A DNA stretch of 64,000 bases from Lysinibacillus sp. FSL M8-0337 (lineage in GTDB: Bacteria; Bacillota; Bacilli; Bacillales_A; Planococcaceae), in NCBI RefSeq assembly GCF_038593855.1, contig NZ_CP151996.1:4464001-4528000 (forward strand). Direction: 5' to 3'. The position numbers and the translations under genes are program-made. This document shows, one piece after another, positions 1-9,073 of the stretch. A model generated the notes under the pieces. It was not told where the DNA came from. It made no database searches and was given only the letters and a program-made list of their open reading frames with translations. Positions within the stretch are counted from its first letter, which is position 1. Every line of letters starts with the position of its first letter.

Positions 1-449
1 AAATTGCAAAGCCCGACATCAGCCTCACCAGATTTTATAAAGTTACATATTTCCGAAGTAGTGCCATTTAACATTTGCAATTTTATATTTGGATACATCG
101 TATGAAAAGACTCAAGATATGGCATTAAAAAGAAGCGTGAAATTGTATCTCCTACCCCTATTTTCAATTGGCCTGTCGTTAAATTTTTAAATTCTAGTAG
201 CTTTTCTTCCCCAGCATCTAAAAGACCTAATGCCGAATTAGTATATTCAAATAGCAACTTTCCTTCTGTCGTTAATGTGACGCCCTTTGGTGTTCGGTTG
301 AAGAGTCTAGTGCCTAGCTCCCCTTCGAGCTGCATCATGGCTTGGCTAACTGCGGGTTGTGTCATAAATAAATCTTTAGCCGCCCTAGAAAAGCTACTAT
401 TTTTTGCAACGATACTAAAAACACGATATAAATCTAATTTCCCTATCAT
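1..449 (-). CDS. LysR-family transcriptional regulator, 3' part cut by window edge
   Basis: The visible N-terminal 149 residues begin MIGKLDLYRVFSIVAKN and contain the typical LysR winged helix-turn-helix (SFSRAAKDLFMTQPAVSQ, then LEGELGTRLFNRTPKG) followed by the start of the substrate-binding domain (TTGQLKIGVGDTISRFF). The start is supported by AAGGAGAG eight bases upstream of ATG. The gene is divergent from the CofE-like gene at 584, and LysR proteins usually control a divergent neighbour, so that gene is the most likely target (inference). The reading frame is open at the window edge, so the effector domain is incomplete only because of the window boundary. Confidence 0.93.
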   Translation of the reverse strand, partial: MIGKLDLYRVFSIVAKNSSFSRAAKDLFMTQPAVSQAMMQLEGELGTRLFNRTPKGVTLTTEGKLLFEYTNSALGLLDAGEEKLLEFKNLTTGQLKIGVGDTISRFFLMPYLESFHTMYPNIKLQMLNGTTSEICNFIKSGEADVGLCN

Positions 450-583
450 ATAAGCTCTCCTTATAGCTATTATTTAAACTATTAATTTTACTTATATCAT
501 TAACTGAGCGTATAGTAAAATCATATTGGTTTTATTCATCTCATTAAAAATTAACATATAGCTATTTATAAGGAGAGATTATT

Positions 584-1774
584 TTGGAACGTGTAGTTGG
601 AACAGTGGTAAGAGGTCTTCGTGGTCCGATTATTAACGAAGGCGATAACATCGAACAAATCGTTGTCGATACAGTGCTAAACGCTGCTAAAGTGGAAGGC
701 TATTCAATTGAGGATCGAGATATTGTGACAGTAACAGAATCTGTTGTAGCACGTGCACAAGGTAACTATGCATCAATCGATGACATTGCAACGGATGTAG
801 CAGCTAAGTTTGGTGATGATACGGTTGGTGTAATCTTCCCAATTTTAAGCCGTAATCGCTTTGCAAACTGCTTACGTGGTATTGCGAAAGGGGTAAAAAA
901 AGTCGTTTTAATGCTAAGCTACCCATCGGATGAAGTTGGCAACCACTTAGTTGATATCGACGAACTAGATGTTAAAGGTATTAATCCTTGGACTGATACA
1001 TTAACAGAAGCTGAGTTCCGCGAGCATTTCGGCTATAAAAAACACACATTTACAGGTGTAGATTATATTGAATATTACAAAGAATTAATTGAAGCTGAAG
1101 GTGCTGCTTGTGAAGTCATCTTCTCAAATAATCCAAAAACAATTTTAGCCTATACAAAAAGTGTACTAACATGCGATATTCACACTCGCTTCCGTACAAA
1201 ACGTATTTTAACAACGAATGGTGCTGAAAAGGTATTTTCATTAGATAATATTTTAGCTGAATCTATTAATGGTTCTGGCTTTAATGCAGAATACGGTCTA
1301 CTTGGCTCAAACAAAGCAACTGAGGAAAGTGTAAAACTATTCCCACATACGTGCCAACCAATCGTTGATGGCATCCAAGCAAAAATCAAAGAAGCTACTG
1401 GTAAAACAGTAGAGGTAATGGTTTATGGAGATGGTGCATTCAAAGATCCAGTGGGTAAAATTTGGGAGCTTGCTGACCCTGTTGTATCACCTGCCTACAC
1501 TGCAGGCTTAGACGGTACACCGAATGAAGTAAAATTAAAATACTTAGCAGATAATGATTTTGCTGATCTTCGCGGAGAAGAATTAAAAACAGCTATCTCT
1601 GAATATATTCAAAATAAAGACGAAGATTTAACTGGTCAAATGGCTGCTCAAGGTACAACACCTCGTAAATTAACAGACTTAATCGGTTCTCTTTCTGACC
1701 TAACTTCAGGCTCAGGCGATAAAGGAACACCAATGATTTATATTCAAGGTTATTTTGATAACTATACAAAATAA
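584..1774 (+). CDS. F420-0:gamma-glutamyl ligase (CofE)-like protein
   Basis: This 396-residue protein starts at TTG, preceded by AAGGAGAG with good spacing. The N-terminal part (GTVVRGLRGPIINEGDNI, DIVTVTESVVARAQG) matches the CofE/F420-0:gamma-glutamyl ligase-like fold. In F420-producing organisms CofE adds glutamates to F420-0 using GTP. No other F420 biosynthesis gene lies in this window and Lysinibacillus is not known to make F420, so the substrate is probably another acid that receives an amino acid through an amide bond; this is inference. The protein is longer than classical CofE (about 250 residues), with a C-terminal extension of unknown role. The divergent LysR regulator at 449 is the likely controller. 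A strong hairpin terminator follows the stop. Confidence 0.8.
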   Translation: MERVVGTVVRGLRGPIINEGDNIEQIVVDTVLNAAKVEGYSIEDRDIVTVTESVVARAQGNYASIDDIATDVAAKFGDDTVGVIFPILSRNRFANCLRGIAKGVKKVVLMLSYPSDEVGNHLVDIDELDVKGINPWTDTLTEAEFREHFGYKKHTFTGVDYIEYYKELIEAEGAACEVIFSNNPKTILAYTKSVLTCDIHTRFRTKRILTTNGAEKVFSLDNILAESINGSGFNAEYGLLGSNKATEESVKLFPHTCQPIVDGIQAKIKEATGKTVEVMVYGDGAFKDPVGKIWELADPVVSPAYTAGLDGTPNEVKLKYLADNDFADLRGEELKTAISEYIQNKDEDLTGQMAAQGTTPRKLTDLIGSLSDLTSGSGDKGTPMIYIQGYFDNYTK

Positions 1775-1790
1775 TACGCGATAACAACGA

Positions 1791-1826
1791 TAAACACCCG
1801 CCTGCATAAGGTGGGTGTTTATTTTT
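1791..1826 (+). terminator. Rho-independent terminator of the CofE-like gene
   Basis: The arms AAACACCC and GGGTGTTT form a hairpin 17 bases after the stop and are followed by TATTTTTG. Confidence 0.85.
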
Positions 1827-1840
1827 GTAGATAGTTACTG

Positions 1841-1880
1841 CCGTTGATTTCCGCTGCGGGCGCTTTCCGCGGGCGTCTCC
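1841..1880. repeat. Fragment of interspersed GC-rich repeat
   Basis: The segment resembles CCGTTGTTGTCCGCTACGG followed by CGCTTTCCGCGGGC in the fuller copy at 63240-63285, with a few substitutions. It is strikingly GC-rich for this AT-rich genome. Only this portion of the repeat is recognisable here, between the convergent CofE-like and M20 genes. Confidence 0.6.
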
Positions 1881-1953
1881 ATACTTCACTCCAATTAACT
1901 ACTAGATACTTTACACCAATACACTCAAACACCCACCCACACTGGTGATGGTT

Positions 1954-3123
1954 TTAAGGGCATAATGTCCGTGCGATTTTTTCAAAATAGCGAACACCAT
2001 AAATCAAGGCATCCTCATCAATTTTAAAGCGAGGGTGATGCAAAGGATAGGCTTCACCAAAATCCTCATTATGAACCCCTATATACTGCATTGAAGAAGG
2101 AACAATCTCAGAAAAATCGGCAAAATCTTCTGTTCCAAACATTGGTGCCGGTAATTCCTGTACACCTTCTGCGCCTACAATATCCCCCGCTATTTGACGC
2201 GATAAAGCTGTAAGCTCCTTGTCATTGGTTACAGAAGGACAACCAAGCTCCCATTTAATATCTACCGTAGCACCGTGCATCGACGCTATACCTTTTACAA
2301 TTTTCTCTAAATGATGACGAGCCTCGACACGTACTGTCGCATCAAGTGAACGAATTGTACCACCAAGCTCTGCTGTATCCGCAATTATATTTAAGGCTGT
2401 GCCACAATGAAATTTTGCTACCGTTAAAACTGGGGCATGAATGCTTGGTACTTTGCGCGACACAATAGTTTGCAATGCCACAACCATTTCTGACCCAATC
2501 AATAACGGATCAATTGCAACCTCTGGTGTCGAAGCATGTCCACCTCGACCGTAAATCTTAATCTCAAAATCATCTGCAGCTGCCGTAAACTTTCCATCCT
2601 TCATGGCAAATTGACCGACTTGATAATCAGGGCTTACATGTAATGCAAATGCATAATCTACATTATCCGCAACACCTAATGATACAAGTTGAGCAGCTCC
2701 CCCTGGCGTTACCTCCTCTGCATGCTGGAAAATAAAACGGATTTCACCATTGAAATCTGTTCCCCGCTCAGCTAATACTTTCGCAGCACCTAATAACATC
2801 GCTGGGTGTGCATCATGTCCACAAGCATGCATCACACCTGGATTTTTTGATTTAAATGGCAAATCAGTCTCTTCTTCAATTGGCAATGCATCAATATCTG
2901 CACGCAATAAAATCGTATGACCATGCCCCTCCGTCTTCATCCCTTTTAAGCATGCATAGACACTTGTTTCTGTTAAGCGTTTTACTTCTAAATGCGGGAA
3001 TGTTATTAATTGCTCATAAATATACTGTGCTGTTTGATGCTCTTGATGTGATAATTCAGGATACATATGTAAGTGCTGTCTCCAAGCAATGACCTGTTGC
3101 TGTAAGTCTTTTGTTTCTATCAT
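1954..3123 (-). CDS. M20-family amidohydrolase (N-acyl-amino-acid hydrolase type)
   Basis: This 389-residue zinc-dependent M20D amidohydrolase belongs with the HipO/AmaA/YxeP group, which splits N-acyl or N-benzoyl amino acids. The metal site is visible as RADIDALP (about residues 74-81), CGHDAH (101-106) and HAEE (134-137), with E136 as the likely general base. H196 in GRGGHASTP belongs to the dimerisation lid domain. The start is ATG preceded by AGGAGGATTTACAA. It lies 28 bases downstream of the YfcC-type carrier gene on the same strand, which suggests uptake of an acylated amino acid or peptide followed by cytoplasmic deacylation. The exact substrate cannot be read from the sequence. Confidence 0.88.
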   Translation of the reverse strand: MIETKDLQQQVIAWRQHLHMYPELSHQEHQTAQYIYEQLITFPHLEVKRLTETSVYACLKGMKTEGHGHTILLRADIDALPIEEETDLPFKSKNPGVMHACGHDAHPAMLLGAAKVLAERGTDFNGEIRFIFQHAEEVTPGGAAQLVSLGVADNVDYAFALHVSPDYQVGQFAMKDGKFTAAADDFEIKIYGRGGHASTPEVAIDPLLIGSEMVVALQTIVSRKVPSIHAPVLTVAKFHCGTALNIIADTAELGGTIRSLDATVRVEARHHLEKIVKGIASMHGATVDIKWELGCPSVTNDKELTALSRQIAGDIVGAEGVQELPAPMFGTEDFADFSEIVPSSMQYIGVHNEDFGEAYPLHHPRFKIDEDALIYGVRYFEKIARTLCP

Positions 3124-3151
3124 TTGTAAATCCTCCTATCATTCTACTAAG

Positions 3152-4564
3152 TTAAAACGGTCCATAATTCATAACGTGTGCAATAATTAATAACATAATG
3201 GCTAACGTCGTTTGAATAACGAAGTATGGGAAAACCCATTTAAACCATTTGGAAAATGGAATGCCTGCGATTGCTAAACCTGCTAACAAAACACCACTTG
3301 TAGGAATCACCATATTTGAAATACCATCTCCAAACTGGAAAGCCAATACGGCTGTCTGTCTTGTTACGCCAATTAAATCAGCTAACGGTGTCATAATGGG
3401 CATTGTTAAAGCAGCTTGTCCACTACCTGATGGAACTAAGAAATTTAAACACAGTTGTAGTAAGAACATACCTACTGCATTAATAGAAGCAGGTAATACA
3501 CTGACTGCATTCGCTACAAAATGTAAAATTGTATCAATTAAGCCACCCGATGTCGTAATAACGAGGATTGTTTGAGCAAAGCCAATAATTAAAGCGCCCT
3601 CCACCATATCTCTAGCTCCTGAAATAAAGCCTTCAGCCATTTGATTTGGACTCATTTTACAAATTACTGACATAATGATACTGCTTAATAAGAATACGCC
3701 ACCAATTTCACTGATATACCATTGAAACTTAATAACCCCGACAATTAATGCAACAAAATTCGCTAACAACACAAGCAAAGCCAATAAATGACGACCACTC
3801 ATTTTAAAGTCTAACGATAGTTCCACAGTATCTTCTCTCTTAAACTTTCCATAGATTCCTTTCGCTGGATCTTCTTTCACTTTTTTTGCGTGTCGAATAA
3901 TATAAATTACTGTTAAAAGATAAAAAACAACAAATACAATAATGCGATAAGACATGCCTGAATATATTGGCAGTTCAGCTATCGTTTGAGCAACGCCGAT
4001 GTTAAATGGATTGGTAATGCCCGATGTAAAGCCAGTTGCTAATGTCCCTAGCATGACAATTGCAAATCCTGTAATGGCGTCCATTCCAAGAGCCATCGTT
4101 AATGGAATAATGATGGAAATATATACAAGTGTATCCTCTGCTGAACCGATTAATGTTCCTAAACTAGCAAAGATTAATATCAGAATCGGAATTAACACGT
4201 ACTCCTTCTTACCAAACTTAGAAGCCATTACTTTAATAAATGAATCAATTGCTCCCGTCTTTTGCATAATACCAAGTGCGCCCCCAAATAAAAAAACAAA
4301 TAAAATAATAGAAGCGCCTTCTAGCATCCCTAAATGGACACTATTGAATATTTCAAGGAAACCGACTGGACTCGAATCTATATAGTGAAATGATTCAGGG
4401 TCTACAACCATACGTCCGTTTATCTCAACTCGATCATACTGACCAGCTGGAATAATATACGTAAGGACACTCATAACTAAAATAATAATAAACATTAAAA
4501 CAAACGCATTAATCCCCTTGATTTTCGGCTCTTCAATATTCTGATTCTCTTGTAGATTTGCCAT
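3152..4564 (-). CDS. YfcC/DcuC-superfamily carrier (C4-dicarboxylate or basic amino acid type)
   Basis: This 470-residue integral membrane protein has about 12 hydrophobic segments and matches the YfcC (C4-dicarboxylate anaerobic carrier) family. Conserved features include GSAEDTLVYISIIIP and TSGITNPFNIGVAQ in the first half and LVPSGSGQAALTMPIM in the second half. The start was set at ATG 4564 (MANLQENQ) because AAGGGGAG stands upstream with good spacing; an in-frame ATG at 4582 has no ribosome-binding site. It is translated first in a two-gene unit with the M20 amidohydrolase, so it probably imports the substrate of that enzyme. Family members are often annotated as arginine/ornithine or dicarboxylate carriers, and specificity is not assignable here. 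Confidence 0.85.
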   Translation of the reverse strand: MANLQENQNIEEPKIKGINAFVLMFIIILVMSVLTYIIPAGQYDRVEINGRMVVDPESFHYIDSSPVGFLEIFNSVHLGMLEGASIILFVFLFGGALGIMQKTGAIDSFIKVMASKFGKKEYVLIPILILIFASLGTLIGSAEDTLVYISIIIPLTMALGMDAITGFAIVMLGTLATGFTSGITNPFNIGVAQTIAELPIYSGMSYRIIVFVVFYLLTVIYIIRHAKKVKEDPAKGIYGKFKREDTVELSLDFKMSGRHLLALLVLLANFVALIVGVIKFQWYISEIGGVFLLSSIIMSVICKMSPNQMAEGFISGARDMVEGALIIGFAQTILVITTSGGLIDTILHFVANAVSVLPASINAVGMFLLQLCLNFLVPSGSGQAALTMPIMTPLADLIGVTRQTAVLAFQFGDGISNMVIPTSGVLLAGLAIAGIPFSKWFKWVFPYFVIQTTLAIMLLIIAHVMNYGPF

Positions 4565-4646
4565 CCTCTCTCCCCTTTGCATTCTTAGTCAAAATCTTAA
4601 AGTAGTAACTTGTTACAAATAAAACCCACTACACGCATCTTTCCAC

Positions 4647-4680
4647 TATACGGAAATTAATTCCGATAAACGGAAATATA
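4647..4680. promoter_or_regulatory. Candidate operator upstream of the YfcC-M20 unit
   Basis: The site contains an inverted repeat CGGAA-N5-TTCCG (4651-4665) and a second CGGAAAT exactly 20 bases, about two helical turns, further on. It lies about 85-115 bases upstream of the carrier start. The half-sites resemble IclR-type operators (GGAAAT...ATTTCC), which is family knowledge, not proof. Confidence 0.4.
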
Positions 4681-4824
4681 TTAGTAAAAATATAAAAAAA
4701 GAAAACTTAAATGTCAATATTTTTTGATAATTCTGTTTAATAAAAAATTGAAATTTCATACATTATCTAGCGAAAATCTACTTGTTCATCCTCTTTTCAA
4801 CAAACAGCGCTCAAAAATCAGCAA

Positions 4825-4861
4825 CAAAAAAAGACTGTCCCATTTATCAGAACAGTCTCTT
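4825..4861 (-). terminator. Rho-independent terminator of the DUF4184 gene
   Basis: Read on the minus strand, AGACTGT...ACAGTCT forms the stem and is followed by a run of seven T residues. Confidence 0.85.
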
Positions 4862-4881
4862 TAAAGATCAATCTCAATACT

Positions 4882-5619
4882 TTACCTTCTTAACCTATAT
4901 TTTAAGTAGATTGATATGACGAATAAACTAATAAAAAAAGAATCAATCATTCTTACAACAAGAATGCCATAATTGAAAATTGGCACATAGTCTATGGCAT
5001 ACCAAATAAGCACCACGAAAGAGGTCATTATGAATAAAGATGACCAATAAATAATTTTATGTGTAACACCAACAGTAGCATTTCTATGTCTCTGAGATAA
5101 TGCTCTGAAATACATATAACCAAATATCAAAATGAATCCCAGTAATGTACTACCATGTTGCAAAAACTTATACAAAGGTAGATCAAAACCATAAATACGA
5201 TAGATTTTAGTAAATACTGTAGGGAAAGTAAGCACCATATAACCATTTATATGTGTAAAGGAATCCCATACGACATGAGTAAGCATGCCAAACAAGGCAG
5301 AATAAATAAACACGACTAATTTCAACAATTTATTGGAATCTACTCTATTTGTATAAGTATCTTGTAGTATATTAGGCAAATAATGAACGAAGGTTTGGTG
5401 TATAAAGAAATGATAGATAAAGTAGATGCAAGCTACTAACGGTAGATTGAACGTAATAAACCCCATAAAAGTATGACCTATTTCACCCTTAGGTTGGCCT
5501 CTTAGAAAATACTCAAAGTCTGGCGCCATACTACCTATAACCATTGCAGAAAAATGAATATACTTACTTTTTCTTGAGAACGGTAATACGGCAGCGGGAT
5601 GTGCAAAAGTGAGTGGCAT
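4882..5619 (-). CDS. DUF4184 family membrane protein
   Basis: This 245-residue protein begins with the hallmark MPLTFAHPAAVLPF of the DUF4184 family. It has conserved polar residues in the first third (MAPDFEYFLRG, GEIGHTFMGF) and a THVVWDSFTH motif near residue 120, whose His/Asp residues recall membrane metal-dependent hydrolases such as YdjM. About six hydrophobic segments are visible. The start is ATG with AAGGGG upstream. The biochemical role is unknown. It is monocistronic, with a terminator downstream. Confidence 0.8.
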   Translation of the reverse strand: MPLTFAHPAAVLPFSRKSKYIHFSAMVIGSMAPDFEYFLRGQPKGEIGHTFMGFITFNLPLVACIYFIYHFFIHQTFVHYLPNILQDTYTNRVDSNKLLKLVVFIYSALFGMLTHVVWDSFTHINGYMVLTFPTVFTKIYRIYGFDLPLYKFLQHGSTLLGFILIFGYMYFRALSQRHRNATVGVTHKIIYWSSLFIMTSFVVLIWYAIDYVPIFNYGILVVRMIDSFFISLFVISIYLKYRLRR

Positions 5620-5834
5620 TGTTGTAAACCCCTTTTTGAAAATTTAGCTTTTGCTGTAAGTTCTCAAAAACTTTCCGAATGAAACTGTTGCTTAACTCCT
5701 TGTTATACCTACAAGAATTGAATCTCTTTTTTCAAGTAAAAGTATAAATTTTATAGTGAGTAATGACAAATAAAAACGAAAATCATCGGTCAGAAGAAAG
5801 ATATTACAACAACTAGCGCTACATCCCTGCCACT
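5620..5834. other. Intergenic region without a recognisable gene
   Basis: This AT-rich spacer lies between the DUF4184 gene and the ABC operon. It must hold the DUF4184 promoter on the minus strand; TATAAC near 5704-5709 is a possible -10. No conserved open frame is seen. Confidence 0.5.
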
Positions 5835-5862
5835 AAAAACGTTTCATTAGTTCCAATGAAAC
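5834..5862 (-). terminator. Terminator of the amino-acid ABC operon
   Basis: On the minus strand GTTTCATT...AATGAAAC forms a hairpin directly after the ATPase stop and is followed by GTTTTTAG. Confidence 0.75.
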
Positions 5863-5863
5863 C

Positions 5864-6619
5864 TTAAATATAAAATGTATAATCCTCTGGTATCACGCGC
5901 TTTAAAAACTTTTTCGTCCGCTCTTCTTTCGGGCTAACGAATATATCATGTGGGCTTCCTTCTTCGACAACAACCCCACCATCCATAAAAATAACGCGAT
6001 TAGCCACATCCTTTGCAAAGCCCATCTCATGCGTTACAACTAGCATTGTCGTGCCCTCTTTCGCAATGTTCTTCATAACCGTCAATACTTCTCCCACTAG
6101 TTCTGGGTCAAGTGCAGAAGTCGGCTCATCGAATAAAATAATATCTGGGTTCAAGGCCACTGCACGGGCAATACCAACACGCTGCTGTTGACCGCCAGAT
6201 AACTGACTTGGATAAGCATCATATTTTTCTGACAGCCCTACTTTATCAAGCGCTTTTTTACCAATTTCAATCGCTTCGGCCTTTGCTATTTTTCTGCCAA
6301 TAACAAGTCCTTCTGTCACATTTTCTAAAGCTGTTTTATTCGTAAAAAGATTATAATTTTGGAAGACAAACGCAACACGTTGACGAATAGCATGGACGTC
6401 CCTCTTTTTGACATTTTGAAAATCAACATCGATCGTACCGAATGTCGCATGCCCTTGGTCGGCCTTTTCTAAAAAGTTAATGCAACGCAATAAAGTCGTT
6501 TTACCTGAGCCACTCGGGCCTAAAATCACAACTACGTCACCTTTATCAATCGATAAATCTACACCTTTTAAAATTTCATTATCGCCAAATGATTTATGAA
6601 TATTTTTGATTTTTAACAT
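5864..6619 (-). CDS. Polar amino acid/cystine ABC transporter ATPase (TcyN-like)
   Basis: This 251-residue ABC ATPase of the polar-amino-acid uptake family (GlnQ/TcyN) couples ATP hydrolysis to import. The Walker [10 protein letters not shown] lies at about residues 35-43, the Q-loop at FVFQNYNLF, the signature LSGGQQQR at 140-147 and Walker [12 protein letters not shown] at 161-171, followed by the switch histidine in VVTHEMGF. It is the last gene of an operon with two permeases and a binding protein. The YdbM-like gene at the head of the operon suggests sulfur amino acids, as in the B. subtilis TcyJKLMN system. Confidence 0.92.
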   Translation of the reverse strand: MLKIKNIHKSFGDNEILKGVDLSIDKGDVVVILGPSGSGKTTLLRCINFLEKADQGHATFGTIDVDFQNVKKRDVHAIRQRVAFVFQNYNLFTNKTALENVTEGLVIGRKIAKAEAIEIGKKALDKVGLSEKYDAYPSQLSGGQQQRVGIARAVALNPDIILFDEPTSALDPELVGEVLTVMKNIAKEGTTMLVVTHEMGFAKDVANRVIFMDGGVVVEEGSPHDIFVSPKEERTKKFLKRVIPEDYTFYI

Positions 6620-6632
6620 GATGATTCACCCC

Positions 6633-7337
6633 TTAGGCATTTGCCACTTTGTATTTGCTCAAATATTGCTCGTATCGTTTAAACAAGTATTCAACCGTAC
6701 TGCATAAAATTAAATACACGATGAATATATCAAGATATGCTTCTACGTAATTGTAGCCCACATTTGCAGCAACTTTTGCCTTCAATGTAATTTCTGGTAA
6801 GGACATCGCATATCCCAATGACGTCGCTTTTATTAGGTTTACTGTTGCTGTACAAATATTCGGCATCGCCACTACTAATGCTTGTGGAATAATAATTCGG
6901 CGATAAGCTTGAAATGTCGTTAAACCTACTGCATGTGCCGCCTCTAGCTGACCCTTTTCAATGGTACCGAGTGCCGAACGGAATACCTCTATTAAAATAG
7001 CTGTTGTACTAAAAGCAAACACGATAAATGCATACCAAATTGGATTGATTTTATAAATGTCATAGGTAATATGATATTTTTCAAAAACCATTTTTAAGAT
7101 AAGTGGAATACTACTATAAATAATAAAAATCTGAATAATAATTGGCGTACCTCGAACAAAGGATACATAAATCTTTGCTAGATGATGGATGACTGGAATT
7201 TTATTAATGCGTGTTAGCGCTAATAAAAAACCAAGTGGAAGGGCAACGAGTAAAGCAACAACCGTTACAAGGAGTGCGATCGGTACGCCCGATAATGCTA
7301 CAAAAAAGGTATCAACTAAAAATTGGTAGTTCATCAT
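6633..7337 (-). CDS. Amino acid ABC transporter permease (TcyM/TcyL-like)
   Basis: This 234-residue HisM-type permease has about five membrane segments. The ATPase-contact EAA loop is visible as EAAHAVGLTTFQAYRRIIIPQA near residue 130, split here by family convention. The conserved VRGTPIIIQIFIIY is typical of polar amino acid permeases. It begins ten bases after the upstream permease stop and ends 13 bases before the ATPase start, so the three are co-translated. It probably forms a heterodimer with the 7347-8054 product. The start is ATG (MMNYQF) with an upstream GGAGG-like site. Confidence 0.9.
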   Translation of the reverse strand: MMNYQFLVDTFFVALSGVPIALLVTVVALLVALPLGFLLALTRINKIPVIHHLAKIYVSFVRGTPIIIQIFIIYSSIPLILKMVFEKYHITYDIYKINPIWYAFIVFAFSTTAILIEVFRSALGTIEKGQLEAAHAVGLTTFQAYRRIIIPQALVVAMPNICTATVNLIKATSLGYAMSLPEITLKAKVAANVGYNYVEAYLDIFIVYLILCSTVEYLFKRYEQYLSKYKVANA

Positions 7338-7346
7338 TACGCCTCC

Positions 7347-8054
7347 TTACGTTGTTTCTAACGTTCTTTTCCCCTTGCCAAAAAACTTTTCTAAAATAGC
7401 AAAGAATTTTTCAATCACAATTGATAGTACCCAATAAACAATCGCAAGTGCGATATAGATTTCCAGTGCATGGGCATTAATATTACTTGCAATAATTAAA
7501 TTGGCCTTGCCCACAATATCAATTAACCCAATTGTGTAAGCCAATGCTCCTTCTTGTAATAGCGCAATCATGGCATTTCCGAAGTTTGGTAATGCGATCA
7601 CAAGCGCTTGAGGAAAAATAATGCGGCGATAAGCTTGGAACGGCGTTAATCCTACACTAACTGCCGCTTCAAACTGTCCCTTATTAATCGCCAAATAGGA
7701 GGACCTAATCACTTCAGACATAATTGCTGCAAACTGCAATGTAAATGTCACGACGACGAAGAAGGCTGTCTCTATCGCATGAAGATTTAAACCGATGTTT
7801 TCTGCTAATGCAGGTACCCCATAATAAACAAGGAATAATAGAACAATTGATGGCGTACAACGCATAATAGTTGTATATAAATTCGCCATTTTTTGTAATA
7901 CCTTCATTGAACTTAACTTTGCAGCGGCTAATAATAAGCCGAAGAATATACCTAGTACAATGGAAGACCCTGCAACTAAAAAGGTTACTTTTAAAAACGG
8001 CAATAATAAGGGAATAGCGTTCCAAATGTACGATGCATCAAAATACTTCTCCAT
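7347..8054 (-). CDS. Amino acid ABC transporter permease (TcyL/TcyM-like)
   Basis: This 235-residue HisM-type permease is paralogous to its downstream neighbour. It has the EAA loop around residue 150 (EAAVSVGLTPFQAYRR) and MRCTPSIVLLFLVYYG in place of the usual RGTP segment. About five hydrophobic helices are visible. The start is ATG with GTGAGGAAATGG upstream. It is the second half of the presumed permease heterodimer. The gene is separated from the binding-protein gene by a hairpin, which could reduce permease expression relative to the lipoprotein, a common arrangement in binding-protein operons. Confidence 0.9.
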   Translation of the reverse strand: MEKYFDASYIWNAIPLLLPFLKVTFLVAGSSIVLGIFFGLLLAAAKLSSMKVLQKMANLYTTIMRCTPSIVLLFLVYYGVPALAENIGLNLHAIETAFFVVVTFTLQFAAIMSEVIRSSYLAINKGQFEAAVSVGLTPFQAYRRIIFPQALVIALPNFGNAMIALLQEGALAYTIGLIDIVGKANLIIASNINAHALEIYIALAIVYWVLSIVIEKFFAILEKFFGKGKRTLETT

Positions 8055-8127
8055 TTCCTCACCAACTTTATCAATATCTTCACTAAAGGCAGCTAAATTT
8101 CAACGCCTTTGCTCTCCGTTTATTAAG

Positions 8128-8164
8128 AAAGACTGCTGAGTAACTTGACTCAGGCAGCCTTTTA
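8128..8164 (-). terminator. Hairpin between binding-protein and permease genes
   Basis: ACTGCTGAGT and ACTCAGGCAG pair with one bulge. The minus-strand T tract (TCTTTCTT) is imperfect, so this is more likely a partial terminator or a 3' mRNA stabiliser than a full stop. Confidence 0.55.
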
Positions 8165-8168
8165 AACA

Positions 8169-9038
8169 TTATCGATTTACGTTTTCTAACACTTCAAATA
8201 AATCACGGCCATAAAACTCTTTACTTAATTCACTTGTTTTCTTTTGTTCTTTAATTTGGGCAATCGCTTTATCATAAGCATCCGCAAATTCTTGTTCTTT
8301 TTTATTGAACAGTGGCCATGTTTTAATCACTGCAAATTCGTTATAAACAACCTCATCCTTCAAATTATGATAAGCGCCATCGTCCGCTAATACTTGCTGC
8401 TTAAATGGACCTTCAATCATGACACCACCATCAACGCGTCCTTCATTTACCCATTGCACAACATCGACAGTAAAGGCATCACCTGCTTGTAATTTTACTT
8501 TGTTGTTAGGATTTGCTTTGTTGTACTCATCAATAATTGTATACTGGGCATTGTTAGCAGCAATCGGCGCTAATGAATAGCCTTTTGACGCAAAATCCGC
8601 TAATGTTTTAATCCCTTCATCTTCTTTGCGTAGCACTAAACCTGCACTACTTAATCCTAAAAATTCTTTAGGGAAAATGAATTTCTCTGTACGTTCCTGC
8701 GTGAAGAATGCATTTTTAACCCCAACTTGGTACTTCCCTTGCTCTACACCGATTAATAAGTCATCACTTGTAGTTCCAACATATTCGAACTTATATTCAG
8801 GTAATAGTTCATCTACTAGCTTCATTACTTCCACGTCGTAGCCTGTCGGATTACCTTTATCGTCAATATAGCTAATCGGCTTAGAAGCTTGATCGTATGC
8901 TACCTTCACAGTACGTACTTTAACCCCATCTTCTGTTTCATTTTTAGAAGCTTCGCCCGAACTGCATCCCGCTAATATAGCAAGAGAAGCCAACCCAACT
9001 GCTGCAATTTGAAATAATTTTTTCTTTTGTTTAAACAT
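8169..9038 (-). CDS. Amino acid (probably cystine) ABC transporter substrate-binding lipoprotein
   Basis: This 289-residue type-II periplasmic-binding-like protein resembles TcyJ/TcyK. The signal peptide is MFKQKKKLFQIAAVGLAS followed by the lipobox LAGC, so the mature protein is anchored through a diacylated Cys near residue 24. The bilobed domain follows (KPISYIDDKGNPTGYDVEV, EFLGLSSAGLVLRKED). It captures substrate outside the membrane and delivers it to the two permeases encoded downstream. It starts at ATG behind AAGGAGAAATGAC, 35 bases after the YdbM-like gene. Cystine or S-containing amino acids are inferred from context only. Confidence 0.9.
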   Translation of the reverse strand: MFKQKKKLFQIAAVGLASLAILAGCSSGEASKNETEDGVKVRTVKVAYDQASKPISYIDDKGNPTGYDVEVMKLVDELLPEYKFEYVGTTSDDLLIGVEQGKYQVGVKNAFFTQERTEKFIFPKEFLGLSSAGLVLRKEDEGIKTLADFASKGYSLAPIAANNAQYTIIDEYNKANPNNKVKLQAGDAFTVDVVQWVNEGRVDGGVMIEGPFKQQVLADDGAYHNLKDEVVYNEFAVIKTWPLFNKKEQEFADAYDKAIAQIKEQKKTSELSKEFYGRDLFEVLENVNR

Positions 9039-9073
9039 ATGTCATTTCTCCTTCATCTCAAGTGATTGTATGA

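Noticed and set aside
3999..4385. 128-codon plus-strand frame inside the YfcC-type carrier
   Set aside because: It is antisense to a membrane protein with clear family motifs and has no ribosome-binding site.
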